Source: Bacteroidota bacterium (GTDB taxonomy: Bacteria > Bacteroidota > Bacteroidia > Chitinophagales > Chitinophagaceae). Taken from it: DNA of 7,839 nt. Made by a program: the position numbers and the translations under genes. Positions 1-6,218 of the stretch are shown one piece after another. The first letter of the stretch is position 1. Each line of letters opens with the position of its first letter. Where the stretch lies: assembly GCA_028877005.1 (NCBI GenBank), contig JAGWPI010000303.1, positions 1 through 7,839 on the forward strand. Direction: 5' to 3'. Under the pieces are notes generated by a model, which saw only the letters and a list, made by a program, of their open reading frames with translations, was not told where the DNA came from and did no database searches.

Positions 1-1
1 A

Positions 2-2371
2 GAGCGTTTCTTTGGTTTAACCAATCAGGAAGGTAATCATGGCGAAGATGTGAAGGAATTATATTATTTTTTAGATGCTACACCAACACACAGCTATTTA
101 AAAATGCTGTATAAATACCCACAAACTGCTTTTCCTTATGAACAATTGCTGAACGAAAATAAAAAACGTACCCGTTATGAACCGGAGTTTGAATTAATAG
201 ATACCGGTATTTTTAATAATAGTGCCTATTTTGATGTATTTGTTGAATATGCTAAAGCCGATGTAGATGATATACTAATTCAAATAACCATACATAATCG
301 TAATACAGAAACGGCTTCCTTACATATTTTACCTACACTTTGGTTTCGAAATACCTGGTGTTGGGGGTATGATACTTATAAGCCAAAACTCATTTCTTCC
401 AATAATGAAGAAATTATCATCGATCATCATCAACTCCCTAATTATAAATTACACATTGAACAAAAAACAGACATACTATTTTGCGATAATGAAACCAATA
501 TTGAAAAATTATATGGTGTACCCAATACCCAACAATACACCAAAGATGGCGTGCACCGATATGTAGTTGAAGGAGATGAAAATGCCGTAAATATAAATGG
601 CTCCGGTACAAAGGCTGCCATTCATTATACCACGCAAATTGCACCAAATAATAGCTATGTAATTAGGCTACGATTAGAAGCCCGTCAAAACAATCAACCT
701 TTTCATGATTTTGATAATTTATTAAAACAGCGGCAACAAGAGGCAGATATGTTTTATGAAGCATTACAATATGCTATTACCAGTGATGAAGAAAAATTAA
801 TACAACGGCAGGCCATTGCCGGAATGATTTGGAATAAACAATTTTATTATTACGATATACCCCAATGGTTAAATGGCGATCCGGCAGAACCGCCACCACC
901 TGCTGAACGTTTAAAAGGGCGCAATGCCGACTGGAAACACCTAAACAATGCCGATATTATTTCTATGCCCGATACTTGGGAGTATCCTTGGTTTGCTTCA
1001 TGGGATTTAGCTTTTCATACTATACCTTTTGCTTTAATAGACGCCGGCTTTGCCAAACAGCAATTGGCATTATTAACAAAAGAGTGGTACATGAAACCCA
1101 ATGGCCAATTTCCTGCTTATGAATGGAATTTTAGCGATGTAAATCCGCCGGTACATGCTTGGGCTACTTGGCGGGTATATACCATTGATCAGCGTAACAA
1201 TAATGGTAAAGGTGATGTTGCTTTTTTGGAAACTATTTTTCATAAACTTTTGCTCAATTTTACCTGGTGGGTAAACCGAAAAGATAGGCAAGGCAATAAT
1301 ATTTTTGAAGGCGGCTTTTTGGGACTGGATAATATTGGGGTATTTGACCGCAGTGCACCATTGCCTACGGGTGGTTACATTGAGCAAGCCGATGGTACCA
1401 GTTGGATGGCCATGTACTCCCTTAATATGTTGCGCATTTCTTTAGAGTTGGCTATTCACAATCCTGTATATGAAGATATGGCCACCAAGTTCTTCGAACA
1501 TTTTTTATATATAGCAGCTGCAATGGATAATATGGGTAGTGAAAAAAATGGATTATGGGATGATACCGACCAGTTTTTTTATGATGCCTTGCATTTGCCT
1601 AATGGCGAAAATATTCAACTGAAAGTGCGCAGTATGGTAGGTATTATTCCATTGTTTGCCGTGGAAGTATTAGACCATGCCACTTTAGAATCCCTACCCG
1701 GCTTTGCCAAACGATTAGAATGGTTTTTAAACTATCGCCCCGATTTAGCAGCATTGGTTTCTCGCTGGCAAGATAAAAGTGCCGATGAAAAACACCTGCT
1801 CTCTTTACTCAGAGGCCATAGAATGAAAAAAATATTAGAAAAAATGCTGGATGAAACCGAATTTTTAAGCCCTTTCGGTATTCGGGCAGTATCAAAATAT
1901 CATGAACAGCACCCATACACTTTTGATGTGGATGGCAAACACTTCGAAGTAAAATACTCGCCTGCTGAATCTACCAGCGGCTTATATGGAGGCAATAGTA
2001 ACTGGCGGGGTCCGGTATGGATGCCTTTAAATTTTCTGATTATTGAAAGTTTGCAGCGTTTTCACTTTTATTATGGTGATGATTTTACCGTAGAATGCCC
2101 TAAAGGTAGTGGCCGTTTTATTACCTTGGATGCTGTTGCAGATGAATTATCACAAAGATTGAAACAGTTGTTCCTCCCCGATCAAAATGGGCACCGACCT
2201 TATTTGGGCGATAATATGCTGCTGCAAAATGACCCCCATTTTAAAAACTATTTATGGTTTCATGAATATTTTCATGGTGATGTAGGCAAGGGTTTAGGTG
2301 CATCGCATCAAACAGGCTGGACAGGATTGATTGCTAAATTAATACAGCCCAAACGGCCATTATTAAAGTAA
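2..2371 (+). CDS. GH63 / MGH1-like glucosidase, 5' end cut by window
   Basis: Glycoside hydrolase with a six-hairpin (alpha/alpha)6 toroid, of the GH63-related family often annotated as glucosidase or mannosyl-oligosaccharide glucosidase; it probably releases glucose or mannose from alpha-linked oligosaccharides, but the substrate cannot be read here. The frame is open to the left edge: in-frame codons 2-49 read ERFFGLTNQEGNHGED and lead directly into VKELYYFLD, a conserved family block, so the GTG at 50 is an internal Val codon and not a start. 789 residues are visible; relatives are, from memory, nearer 880-900, so roughly 100 residues are missing. Counting from base 2, the WFASWDLAFH block has its Asp at about 335 (bases 1004-1006, likely general acid by analogy with GH63), followed by GQFPAYEWNFSDVNPPVHAW; NWRGPVW begins at about 667 (base 2000); HEYFHGD has a Glu at about 755 (base 2264, candidate general base) before GLGASHQTGWTGL. 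The gene ends with tandem TAA codons. Localisation is unknown because the N-terminus is missing. Family is secure, substrate is not. Confidence 0.9.
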   Translation, partial: ERFFGLTNQEGNHGEDVKELYYFLDATPTHSYLKMLYKYPQTAFPYEQLLNENKKRTRYEPEFELIDTGIFNNSAYFDVFVEYAKADVDDILIQITIHNRNTETASLHILPTLWFRNTWCWGYDTYKPKLISSNNEEIIIDHHQLPNYKLHIEQKTDILFCDNETNIEKLYGVPNTQQYTKDGVHRYVVEGDENAVNINGSGTKAAIHYTTQIAPNNSYVIRLRLEARQNNQPFHDFDNLLKQRQQEADMFYEALQYAITSDEEKLIQRQAIAGMIWNKQFYYYDIPQWLNGDPAEPPPPAERLKGRNADWKHLNNADIISMPDTWEYPWFASWDLAFHTIPFALIDAGFAKQQLALLTKEWYMKPNGQFPAYEWNFSDVNPPVHAWATWRVYTIDQRNNNGKGDVAFLETIFHKLLLNFTWWVNRKDRQGNNIFEGGFLGLDNIGVFDRSAPLPTGGYIEQADGTSWMAMYSLNMLRISLELAIHNPVYEDMATKFFEHFLYIAAAMDNMGSEKNGLWDDTDQFFYDALHLPNGENIQLKVRSMVGIIPLFAVEVLDHATLESLPGFAKRLEWFLNYRPDLAALVSRWQDKSADEKHLLSLLRGHRMKKILEKMLDETEFLSPFGIRAVSKYHEQHPYTFDVDGKHFEVKYSPAESTSGLYGGNSNWRGPVWMPLNFLIIESLQRFHFYYGDDFTVECPKGSGRFITLDAVADELSQRLKQLFLPDQNGHRPYLGDNMLLQNDPHFKNYLWFHEYFHGDVGKGLGASHQTGWTGLIAKLIQPKRPLLK

Positions 2372-2468
2372 TAATACTGTTTAGGTAATTGATCCTTTTA
2401 TAGTTGAATGGATGGCATGTACAAGTAAATATGTCTTTGTCACTCTACTATGCCCCTCTTGTTTGGGA

Positions 2469-3167
2469 TTATTTTTTCTGTAAAGTATGTTGTATGGCTT
2501 TTTCTACCAAGGTATCCATTATTTGGTAACCTGCCGGCGTAGGATGCACCCCATCTAAAGTGTATTTGGCATCCAATCCCTTATCAGCATCAACCATGGG
2601 TGTATAAAAATCCACATAAGTAAAATGGTGTGCATGAGCATAAGCTTCAATCATTTTATTCAAAGCAATTACCTTGTCTGCGGGAGCAATAGTTGGGCGC
2701 CAAGGAAAATGATTGGCCGGTAATACAGCACATAATATTACTTTAATGGCATGCGCTTGTGCTAATTCGGCCATCGATGCTATATTACCCATTGTGGTAG
2801 TAAGTGCAATAGGTCCGGTATTTTCTGCAATATCATTAATGCCGGCTAAAATAACTACAGCTTTAGGTTGTAAATCAATTACATCTTGCCTAAATCGTAA
2901 TAACATTTGGGGTGTGGTTTGTCCGCTTATACCTCTGTCTATGTATTGTGGGTGTGCAACAAAAAAGCCACTGTCCCTAACCTTCCAAAATTCAGTAATG
3001 GAATTGCCCATAAATACTACCCTATTTTTTTCTGCCGTACCGGCAAGTAACAGAGCATTATCACCTGCATATTTCTGTAAATTAGGCCAGTCTTGTGCAA
3101 CTGCATGGTTGGGTTTAATAACTAGGCAGTATAATAATATACCTGCAAAAACAATCCAATTTCTCAT
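2469..3167 (-). CDS. Secreted SGNH/GDSL-family hydrolase (esterase or acetylhydrolase)
   Basis: Serine esterase of the SGNH fold (GDSL-like lipase/acylhydrolase). All four blocks are visible, numbered from the chosen start: block I VFMGNSIT with nucleophile Ser56, block II RGISGQTT with Gly82, block III LAGIND with Gly109 and Asn111, and block V DGVHPTPAGY with Asp205 and His208. The GNSIT form instead of GDS is common in one bacterial subgroup that includes polysaccharide deacetylating esterases; the substrate is unknown. I start at the ATG at 3167 (232 residues) because it gives a proper signal peptide: MRNW, a hydrophobic stretch, then AVAQ with cleavage likely around AVA/Q, so the enzyme should be periplasmic or exported. 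An in-frame ATG at 3215 would add 16 residues and bury that signal peptide. There is no Shine-Dalgarno at either start. The gene is convergent with the glucosidase on its left, with 97 bases between them and no obvious hairpin terminator. An esterase beside a glycosidase may suggest glycan trimming, but this is inference. Confidence 0.88.
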   Translation of the reverse strand: MRNWIVFAGILLYCLVIKPNHAVAQDWPNLQKYAGDNALLLAGTAEKNRVVFMGNSITEFWKVRDSGFFVAHPQYIDRGISGQTTPQMLLRFRQDVIDLQPKAVVILAGINDIAENTGPIALTTTMGNIASMAELAQAHAIKVILCAVLPANHFPWRPTIAPADKVIALNKMIEAYAHAHHFTYVDFYTPMVDADKGLDAKYTLDGVHPTPAGYQIMDTLVEKAIQHTLQKK

Positions 3168-3258
3168 GCAATATAATTGTAAGGTGTATAAAAGGGTAAG
3201 GCCATTTCCAATCATTATTTCTGCAGTAACTAAAAAAGCGCCATACTATGTTCCCCTT

Positions 3259-3266
3259 CAAAATTA
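3259..3266 (-). promoter_or_regulatory. Possible -7 box for the SGNH hydrolase gene
   Basis: Read on the - strand this is TAATTTTG, an exact match to the Bacteroidota -7 consensus TAnnTTTG, lying about 90 bases before the chosen ATG. No TTTG-like -33 element is visible at the expected spacing, and in an AT-rich gap such a match can occur by chance. It also overlaps a weak 5-bp CCCTT/AAGGG dyad. Confidence 0.25.
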
Positions 3267-3347
3267 AGGGATAAAAAATGGGATGGACTCATTATCAGTG
3301 AACCGTTCATTTTTTTTGATATTCCTCAATCCATTCAGCGAAACAGA

Positions 3348-3374
3348 TTCGAACCTGCTTCGACACAAGTTCGA
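3348..3374. repeat. Three TTCGA words phased at 11 bp
   Basis: TTCGA occurs at 3348, 3359 and 3370, exactly 11 bp apart, with different 6-base spacers (ACCTGC, CACAAG). The first and last copies also form a TCGAAC/GTTCGA dyad with a 14-base spacer. The array sits directly left of the perfect palindrome at 3376-3401, so the two are probably one element. It is more GC-rich than the gap around it. It lies between the end of the SemiSWEET gene and the start of the SGNH gene. It may be a repetitive extragenic element or a protein-binding array; one copy alone cannot decide. Confidence 0.55.
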
Positions 3375-3375
3375 C

Positions 3376-3401
3376 TCAACAGCGTTGCGCAACGCTGTTG
3401 A
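3376..3401. repeat. Perfect 26-bp palindrome with no loop
   Basis: The left arm TCAACAGCGTTGC (3376-3388) is the exact reverse complement of the right arm GCAACGCTGTTGA (3389-3401), with no spacer; the next pair outward (3375 C, 3402 T) fails. As RNA it can fold into a hairpin whose central few bases form the loop. It lies 40 bases past the SemiSWEET stop, so it could act as a 3' stabiliser or weak terminator, but neither strand has a T-run after it, so a standard intrinsic terminator is unlikely. A symmetric operator or a REP-like repeat are the alternatives. Confidence 0.8.
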
Positions 3402-3441
3402 TAGGTATAAAGGTAAAATGAGTTTGCCCTTTGGTAGGTAT

Positions 3442-3696
3442 TTATTTGTATTTTATTTTGTATCCTAAAATGATGGCTGAAAACAATAAAGTAATAGCAT
3501 TGGCAATGGTAACCGGCAAACTGTGGCTTAGCAAGCCATAAATTAACCAACATAAAGTGCCAAATGTAAATAAGGTATACATACCTAATGAAATACCCGA
3601 AGTGTTTTTGGTTTGAATGGTTTTGATGGCTTGTGGTATAAAAGAAGCTGTAGTACCAAAAGCTGCAATTAAACCTATAATAGTAATATAATTCAT
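3442..3696 (-). CDS. SemiSWEET-type sugar transporter (PQ-loop, 84 aa)
   Basis: Small inner-membrane protein of the SemiSWEET/MtN3 family, which works as a homodimer of three-helix bundles and carries mono- or disaccharides down their gradient. Three hydrophobic helices are visible at about residues 4-23, 38-56 and 61-81. The PQ motif is SFIPQ with Pro21 and Gln22, followed by KTIQTKNTSGIS. Trp50 and Asn66 fit the conserved Trp and Asn that line the sugar pocket in characterised SemiSWEETs. The length of 84 is normal for the family. I chose the ATG at 3696; an upstream in-frame TTG at 3714 would add a charged six-residue leader (MPKNTD) and lies inside the loop of an inverted repeat, so it is less likely. 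The Bcp gene ends 86 bases upstream on the same strand, so the two may share a transcript. The inverted repeat at 3696-3736 includes the first base of the start codon and may control expression. The substrate is unknown. Confidence 0.87.
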   Translation of the reverse strand: MNYITIIGLIAAFGTTASFIPQAIKTIQTKNTSGISLGMYTLFTFGTLCWLIYGLLSHSLPVTIANAITLLFSAIILGYKIKYK

Positions 3697-3736
3697 GTCG
3701 GTATTTTTAGGCAATGTACACCAAAAAATACCGACA
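3696..3736 (-). promoter_or_regulatory. 13-bp inverted repeat touching the SemiSWEET start codon
   Basis: The + strand arms TGTCGGTATTTTT (3696-3708) and AAAAATACCGACA (3724-3736) are perfect reverse complements with a 15-base spacer that holds the self-complementary word TGTACA. On the coding (-) strand the second arm ends with the A of the SemiSWEET ATG, so in mRNA a 13-bp stem would close immediately on the start codon. No T-run follows on either strand, so it is not a typical terminator for the upstream bcp gene. The first arm on the coding strand contains TATTTTTTG, one base longer than a TAnnTTTG box, so the site could instead be an operator over a promoter. The repeat is certain; its role is inferred. 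Confidence 0.7.
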
Positions 3737-3782
3737 AGTAAAGGTTATGGATAGTAAGTTTTATTTTACCTAAAAGCCTAAG

Positions 3783-4253
3783 CTAGGATAAAGCTTTCCA
3801 GGCATCTAACACTTGTTCAGTGTGGTTTTTGGTATCTGGTTTATCTATAATACCTACCAGCGTTCCATTTTCATCTATTAAAAAAGTGGTGCGTTGTATG
3901 CCCAAATATTCCCTACCCATAAACTTTTTTAAGCCCCAAACACCATATTGTTCAGCAATACTGTGGTCCGTATCTGCAATTAAAGGGAAAGGCAGTGCAA
4001 ATTTCTCTTCAAATTTTTTATGGCTTTTTACATCATCGGGGCTAACACCTATTACCGCGTAGCCTTTTTTCAACAACTCATTGTAATGGTCGCGTAAATT
4101 ACAAGCCTGTGCGGTACAACCCGGGGTATTATCTTTCGGATAAAAATAAAGTACCACTTTCTTGCCTTTAAAATTGCTAAGAGAAATAGTGGCTCCATTT
4201 TGGTCAACACCCTTAATAGCAGGTGCCTTTTTTCCAATGCTAACTTTTGTCAT
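3783..4253 (-). CDS. bcp: Thioredoxin-dependent thiol peroxidase (BCP-type peroxiredoxin)
   Basis: Peroxiredoxin of the BCP/PrxQ group that reduces hydrogen peroxide and organic hydroperoxides in the cytoplasm with electrons from thioredoxin. The protein is 156 residues, the same length as E. coli Bcp, and has no signal peptide. The peroxidatic block is YPKDNTPGCTAQACNLRD: Thr43, Pro44 and Cys46 (peroxidatic), with Cys51 five residues on as the likely resolving cysteine, the atypical two-cysteine pattern of this group. Arg121 in GIQRTTFLID is the conserved active-site arginine. The start is the ATG at 4253; the leader is AT-rich without a Shine-Dalgarno. The stop is TAG. It is divergent from carB (196-base shared upstream region with a 9-bp inverted repeat) and lies upstream of the SemiSWEET gene on the same strand. 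No clear promoter could be placed for it. Identification is firm. Confidence 0.96.
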   Translation of the reverse strand: MTKVSIGKKAPAIKGVDQNGATISLSNFKGKKVVLYFYPKDNTPGCTAQACNLRDHYNELLKKGYAVIGVSPDDVKSHKKFEEKFALPFPLIADTDHSIAEQYGVWGLKKFMGREYLGIQRTTFLIDENGTLVGIIDKPDTKNHTEQVLDAWKALS

Positions 4254-4323
4254 ACTATATGTTTTTAATACTAATGCTTATTTAGTTAAATTGTTGGTAC
4301 AAATACCGTGTATTTTTCATTTT

Positions 4324-4362
4324 TCTACAAACAATGGGTATCTTTTTAGCATAGTTTGTAGA
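4324..4362. promoter_or_regulatory. 9-bp inverted repeat in the bcp-carB divergent region
   Basis: TCTACAAAC (4324-4332) and GTTTGTAGA (4354-4362) are perfect reverse complements separated by 21 bases; the half-sites are offset by 30 bp, close to three helical turns, which would place them on one face of the DNA. The site is 71 bases before the bcp ATG and 87 before the carB ATG, so a dimeric regulator here could act on either gene. Chance occurrence in AT-rich DNA is possible. Confidence 0.4.
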
Positions 4363-4424
4363 TAATAAATGTAAAACCACATAAATCTAATCAAATTTAA
4401 AGTACAGCTTTAACTGAATGCCCT

Positions 4425-4432
4425 TACATTTG
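4425..4432 (+). promoter_or_regulatory. Likely -7 box of the carB promoter
   Basis: TACATTTG matches the Bacteroidota -7 consensus TAnnTTTG exactly and ends 17 bases before the carB ATG, which would give a very short leader of about 10 bases. A -33 element is not clear: TTTAAAG near 4396-4402 is the nearest candidate. The exact match and its position make this the best promoter call in the window, though it is by eye only. Confidence 0.45.
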
Positions 4433-4449
4433 CGCAATTTGTTTTTACC

Positions 4450-6096
4450 ATGCCAAAAGATACTACCATTCAAACTGTTTTAATTATTGGTTCCGGACCC
4501 ATTATTATTGGACAAGCCTGTGAATTTGATTATTCCGGCTCGCAAGCTGCACGCAGTTTACGGGAGGAAGGCATTAAAGTAGTGCTTATTAACAGCAATC
4601 CGGCCACCATTATGACCGACCCTATGATGGCCGATAAAGTATATTTATTGCCTCTTACAGTGGAAAGTATTGAACAGATATTGACAGAAAATAAAATTGA
4701 TGCAGTGCTACCCACTATGGGCGGACAAACAGCCTTGAATTTGTGCAAAGAAGCAGAAGAATTGGGGGTTTGGGAAAAATTTGGCGTGCGCTTAATTGGA
4801 GTAGATGTAGCTGCTATTGATACTGCCGAAGACCGCGAAAAATTTAGGCAATTAATGGGCAAAATTGGTATAAAAGTAGCACCAAGCCATGTAGCAAATA
4901 GCTTTTTAGAAGGTAAAGAATATGCCCAACAAATTGGTTTCCCTTTGGTAATTCGCCCATCATTTACATTGGGTGGTACAGGTGGCAGCTTTGTACACAC
5001 AAAAGATGAATTAGATGCAGCATTAGAACGAGGCTTAAAGGCATCGCCAATACATGAAGTGTTGGTGGAAAAAGCTGTATTGGGTTGGAAAGAATTTGAA
5101 TTAGAATTATTGCGCGATAAAAATGATAATGTTGTTATTATTTGTACGGTAGAAAATGTTGACCCAATGGGGGTGCATACCGGCGATTCTATTACTGTAG
5201 CTCCTGCCATGACATTGAGTGATACTGCCTTTCAAGATATGCGTAACCAGGCTATTTTAATGATGCGTAGTTTGGGCAATTTTGCCGGTGGTTGTAATGT
5301 TCAGTTTGCTTTGAACCCGCAAAATGAGGAATTGATTGCCGTAGAAATTAATCCTAGAGTTAGCCGTTCTTCTGCATTAGCATCCAAAGCTACCGGTTAT
5401 CCTATTGCTAAAATTGCTGCTAAATTAGCCATTGGTTATTCTTTAGATGAATTGAAAAATCAAATTACACAAACTACTTCTGCCTATTTTGAACCGGCTT
5501 TAGATTATGTTATTGTGAAAATACCTCGTTGGAATTTTGATAAATTTAAAGGGGCCAATGATACATTGGGCTTACAAATGAAAAGTGTGGGTGAAGTAAT
5601 GGCTATTGGTCGCAGTTTTAATGAAGCCATACAAAAAGCCTGTCAAAGTTTAGAAAATGAAGCTGTAGGTTTAGGCTACTATGGTAAAAGTTTAATGAAA
5701 AGTGAAGAAATAGTAGAATATATTAAAACCCCCAAATGGGATAGAATATTTAGAATTAAGGATGCCTTAATGCAGGGTGTTACCGTAAAAACCATTGCAC
5801 AAGCCACCGGTATAGACCGATGGTTTATTTATCAAATTGCCGAAATATGCAAAATAGAAAAAGAACTGGCCAATTATGATTTGGAAACCTTGCCCGAACC
5901 TTTGGTACGCAAAGCCAAAAAAGAGGGATTCAGCGATGCACAAATAGCCAAAATTCTACAAGGTAATCCGCATGAGGATTACGTATATGAAAAGAGAAAA
6001 GCAATGGGGATTACCCGCAGTTATAAAATGGTAGATACCTGCAGTGCAGAATTTGAAGCCAAAACACCTTATTTTTACTCCACATTTGAACAGTAA
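4450..6096 (+). CDS. carB: Carbamoyl-phosphate synthase large subunit, N-terminal half only
   Basis: Encodes the carboxyphosphate-forming half of carbamoyl-phosphate synthase, which supplies carbamoyl phosphate for pyrimidine and arginine synthesis in the cytoplasm. The 548 residues align in register with E. coli CarB: the ATP-grasp residues Arg129, Arg169 (in IRPSFTLGGTGG), Glu215, Gln285, Glu299, Asn301 and Arg303 (EINPRVSRSSALASKATG) are all present, so this half looks active. The oligomerisation domain follows (about 404-548) and the protein stops at VDTCSAEFEAKTPYFYSTFEQ, just where E. coli CarB passes at about residue 553 into its second ATP-grasp half. The carbamoyl-phosphate-forming half and the allosteric domain are absent: a one-piece CarB is about 940-1075 residues. 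The TAA is followed by an intrinsic terminator 35 bases later, and no C-terminal CarB sequence is seen downstream, so this looks like a settled split gene and not a fresh nonsense mutation. Split CarB is known in Aquifex and Methanocaldococcus. The ATG at 4450 fits the family N-terminus. carA is not in the window. Confidence 0.95.
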   Translation: MPKDTTIQTVLIIGSGPIIIGQACEFDYSGSQAARSLREEGIKVVLINSNPATIMTDPMMADKVYLLPLTVESIEQILTENKIDAVLPTMGGQTALNLCKEAEELGVWEKFGVRLIGVDVAAIDTAEDREKFRQLMGKIGIKVAPSHVANSFLEGKEYAQQIGFPLVIRPSFTLGGTGGSFVHTKDELDAALERGLKASPIHEVLVEKAVLGWKEFELELLRDKNDNVVIICTVENVDPMGVHTGDSITVAPAMTLSDTAFQDMRNQAILMMRSLGNFAGGCNVQFALNPQNEELIAVEINPRVSRSSALASKATGYPIAKIAAKLAIGYSLDELKNQITQTTSAYFEPALDYVIVKIPRWNFDKFKGANDTLGLQMKSVGEVMAIGRSFNEAIQKACQSLENEAVGLGYYGKSLMKSEEIVEYIKTPKWDRIFRIKDALMQGVTVKTIAQATGIDRWFIYQIAEICKIEKELANYDLETLPEPLVRKAKKEGFSDAQIAKILQGNPHEDYVYEKRKAMGITRSYKMVDTCSAEFEAKTPYFYSTFEQ

Positions 6097-6131
6097 TACG
6101 TTTATATTTCCTTAAAATTTGTAATATTAGC

Positions 6132-6161
6132 AAGGTTACTTCATGTTAAGTAACCTTTTTT
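6132..6161 (+). terminator. Intrinsic terminator after carB
   Basis: A perfect 10-bp stem, AAGGTTACTT (6132-6141) with AAGTAACCTT (6148-6157), closes on a 6-base loop CATGTT and runs into six T residues (6156-6161). It starts 36 bases after the carB stop. This ends the carB transcript and separates it from the GH18-CE4 gene. Confidence 0.92.
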
Positions 6162-6190
6162 GCTGATTTAGTAAGAACTTCGTATTTTAA
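6159..6190 (+). promoter_or_regulatory. Possible promoter of the GH18-CE4 gene
   Basis: TTTG (6159-6162) at the end of the terminator T-run and TATTTTAA (6183-6190), separated by 20 bases, resemble the Bacteroidota -33 and -7 elements, although the second matches only 4 of the 6 fixed bases of TAnnTTTG. A promoter is expected here because the terminator isolates the downstream gene, but the exact site is a guess. Confidence 0.3.
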
Positions 6191-6218
6191 TTAATACAGT
6201 TACCGTTATACCCTTTCT

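Noticed and set aside
2372..2468. A bidirectional terminator between the convergent glucosidase and SGNH genes.
   Set aside because: No stem of useful length followed by a T-run could be found by eye.
2713..3267. A 184-codon + strand frame over the SGNH hydrolase gene.
   Set aside because: The - strand holds all four SGNH blocks and a signal peptide; the + frame shows no family feature.
3376..3401. The palindrome as an intrinsic terminator for the SemiSWEET transcript.
   Set aside because: No run of T follows the hairpin on the - strand, nor on the + strand.
3338..3402. A tRNA or tRNA 3' fragment on the - strand, suggested by GCAGGTTCGAATC resembling a T-arm.
   Set aside because: The would-be T-stem pairs poorly, no acceptor, anticodon or D arms can be folded around it, and the same TTCGA word recurs at 11-bp steps, which explains the resemblance.
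3283..3553. Small frames on both strands across the palindrome region (61 and 72 codons).
   Set aside because: They cross the palindrome and TTCGA array, overlap the well-supported SemiSWEET gene or its gap, and have no recognisable content.
3697..3714. An upstream TTG start for the SemiSWEET protein.
   Set aside because: It adds a polar leader not typical of the family and lies in the inverted-repeat loop; the ATG at 3696 gives the usual length of 84 residues.
4530..5210. A 226-codon open frame antisense to carB.
   Set aside because: It is the mirror of a strongly conserved carB region, its translation is Ser/Thr/Asn-rich with no recognisable domain, and CarB motifs fill the other strand.
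6097..6218. A remnant of the CarB C-terminal half after a nonsense mutation.
   Set aside because: Reading past the TAA gives only 18 sense codons before another stop, with no CarB motif in any + frame, and the stretch is taken up by a terminator and leader.
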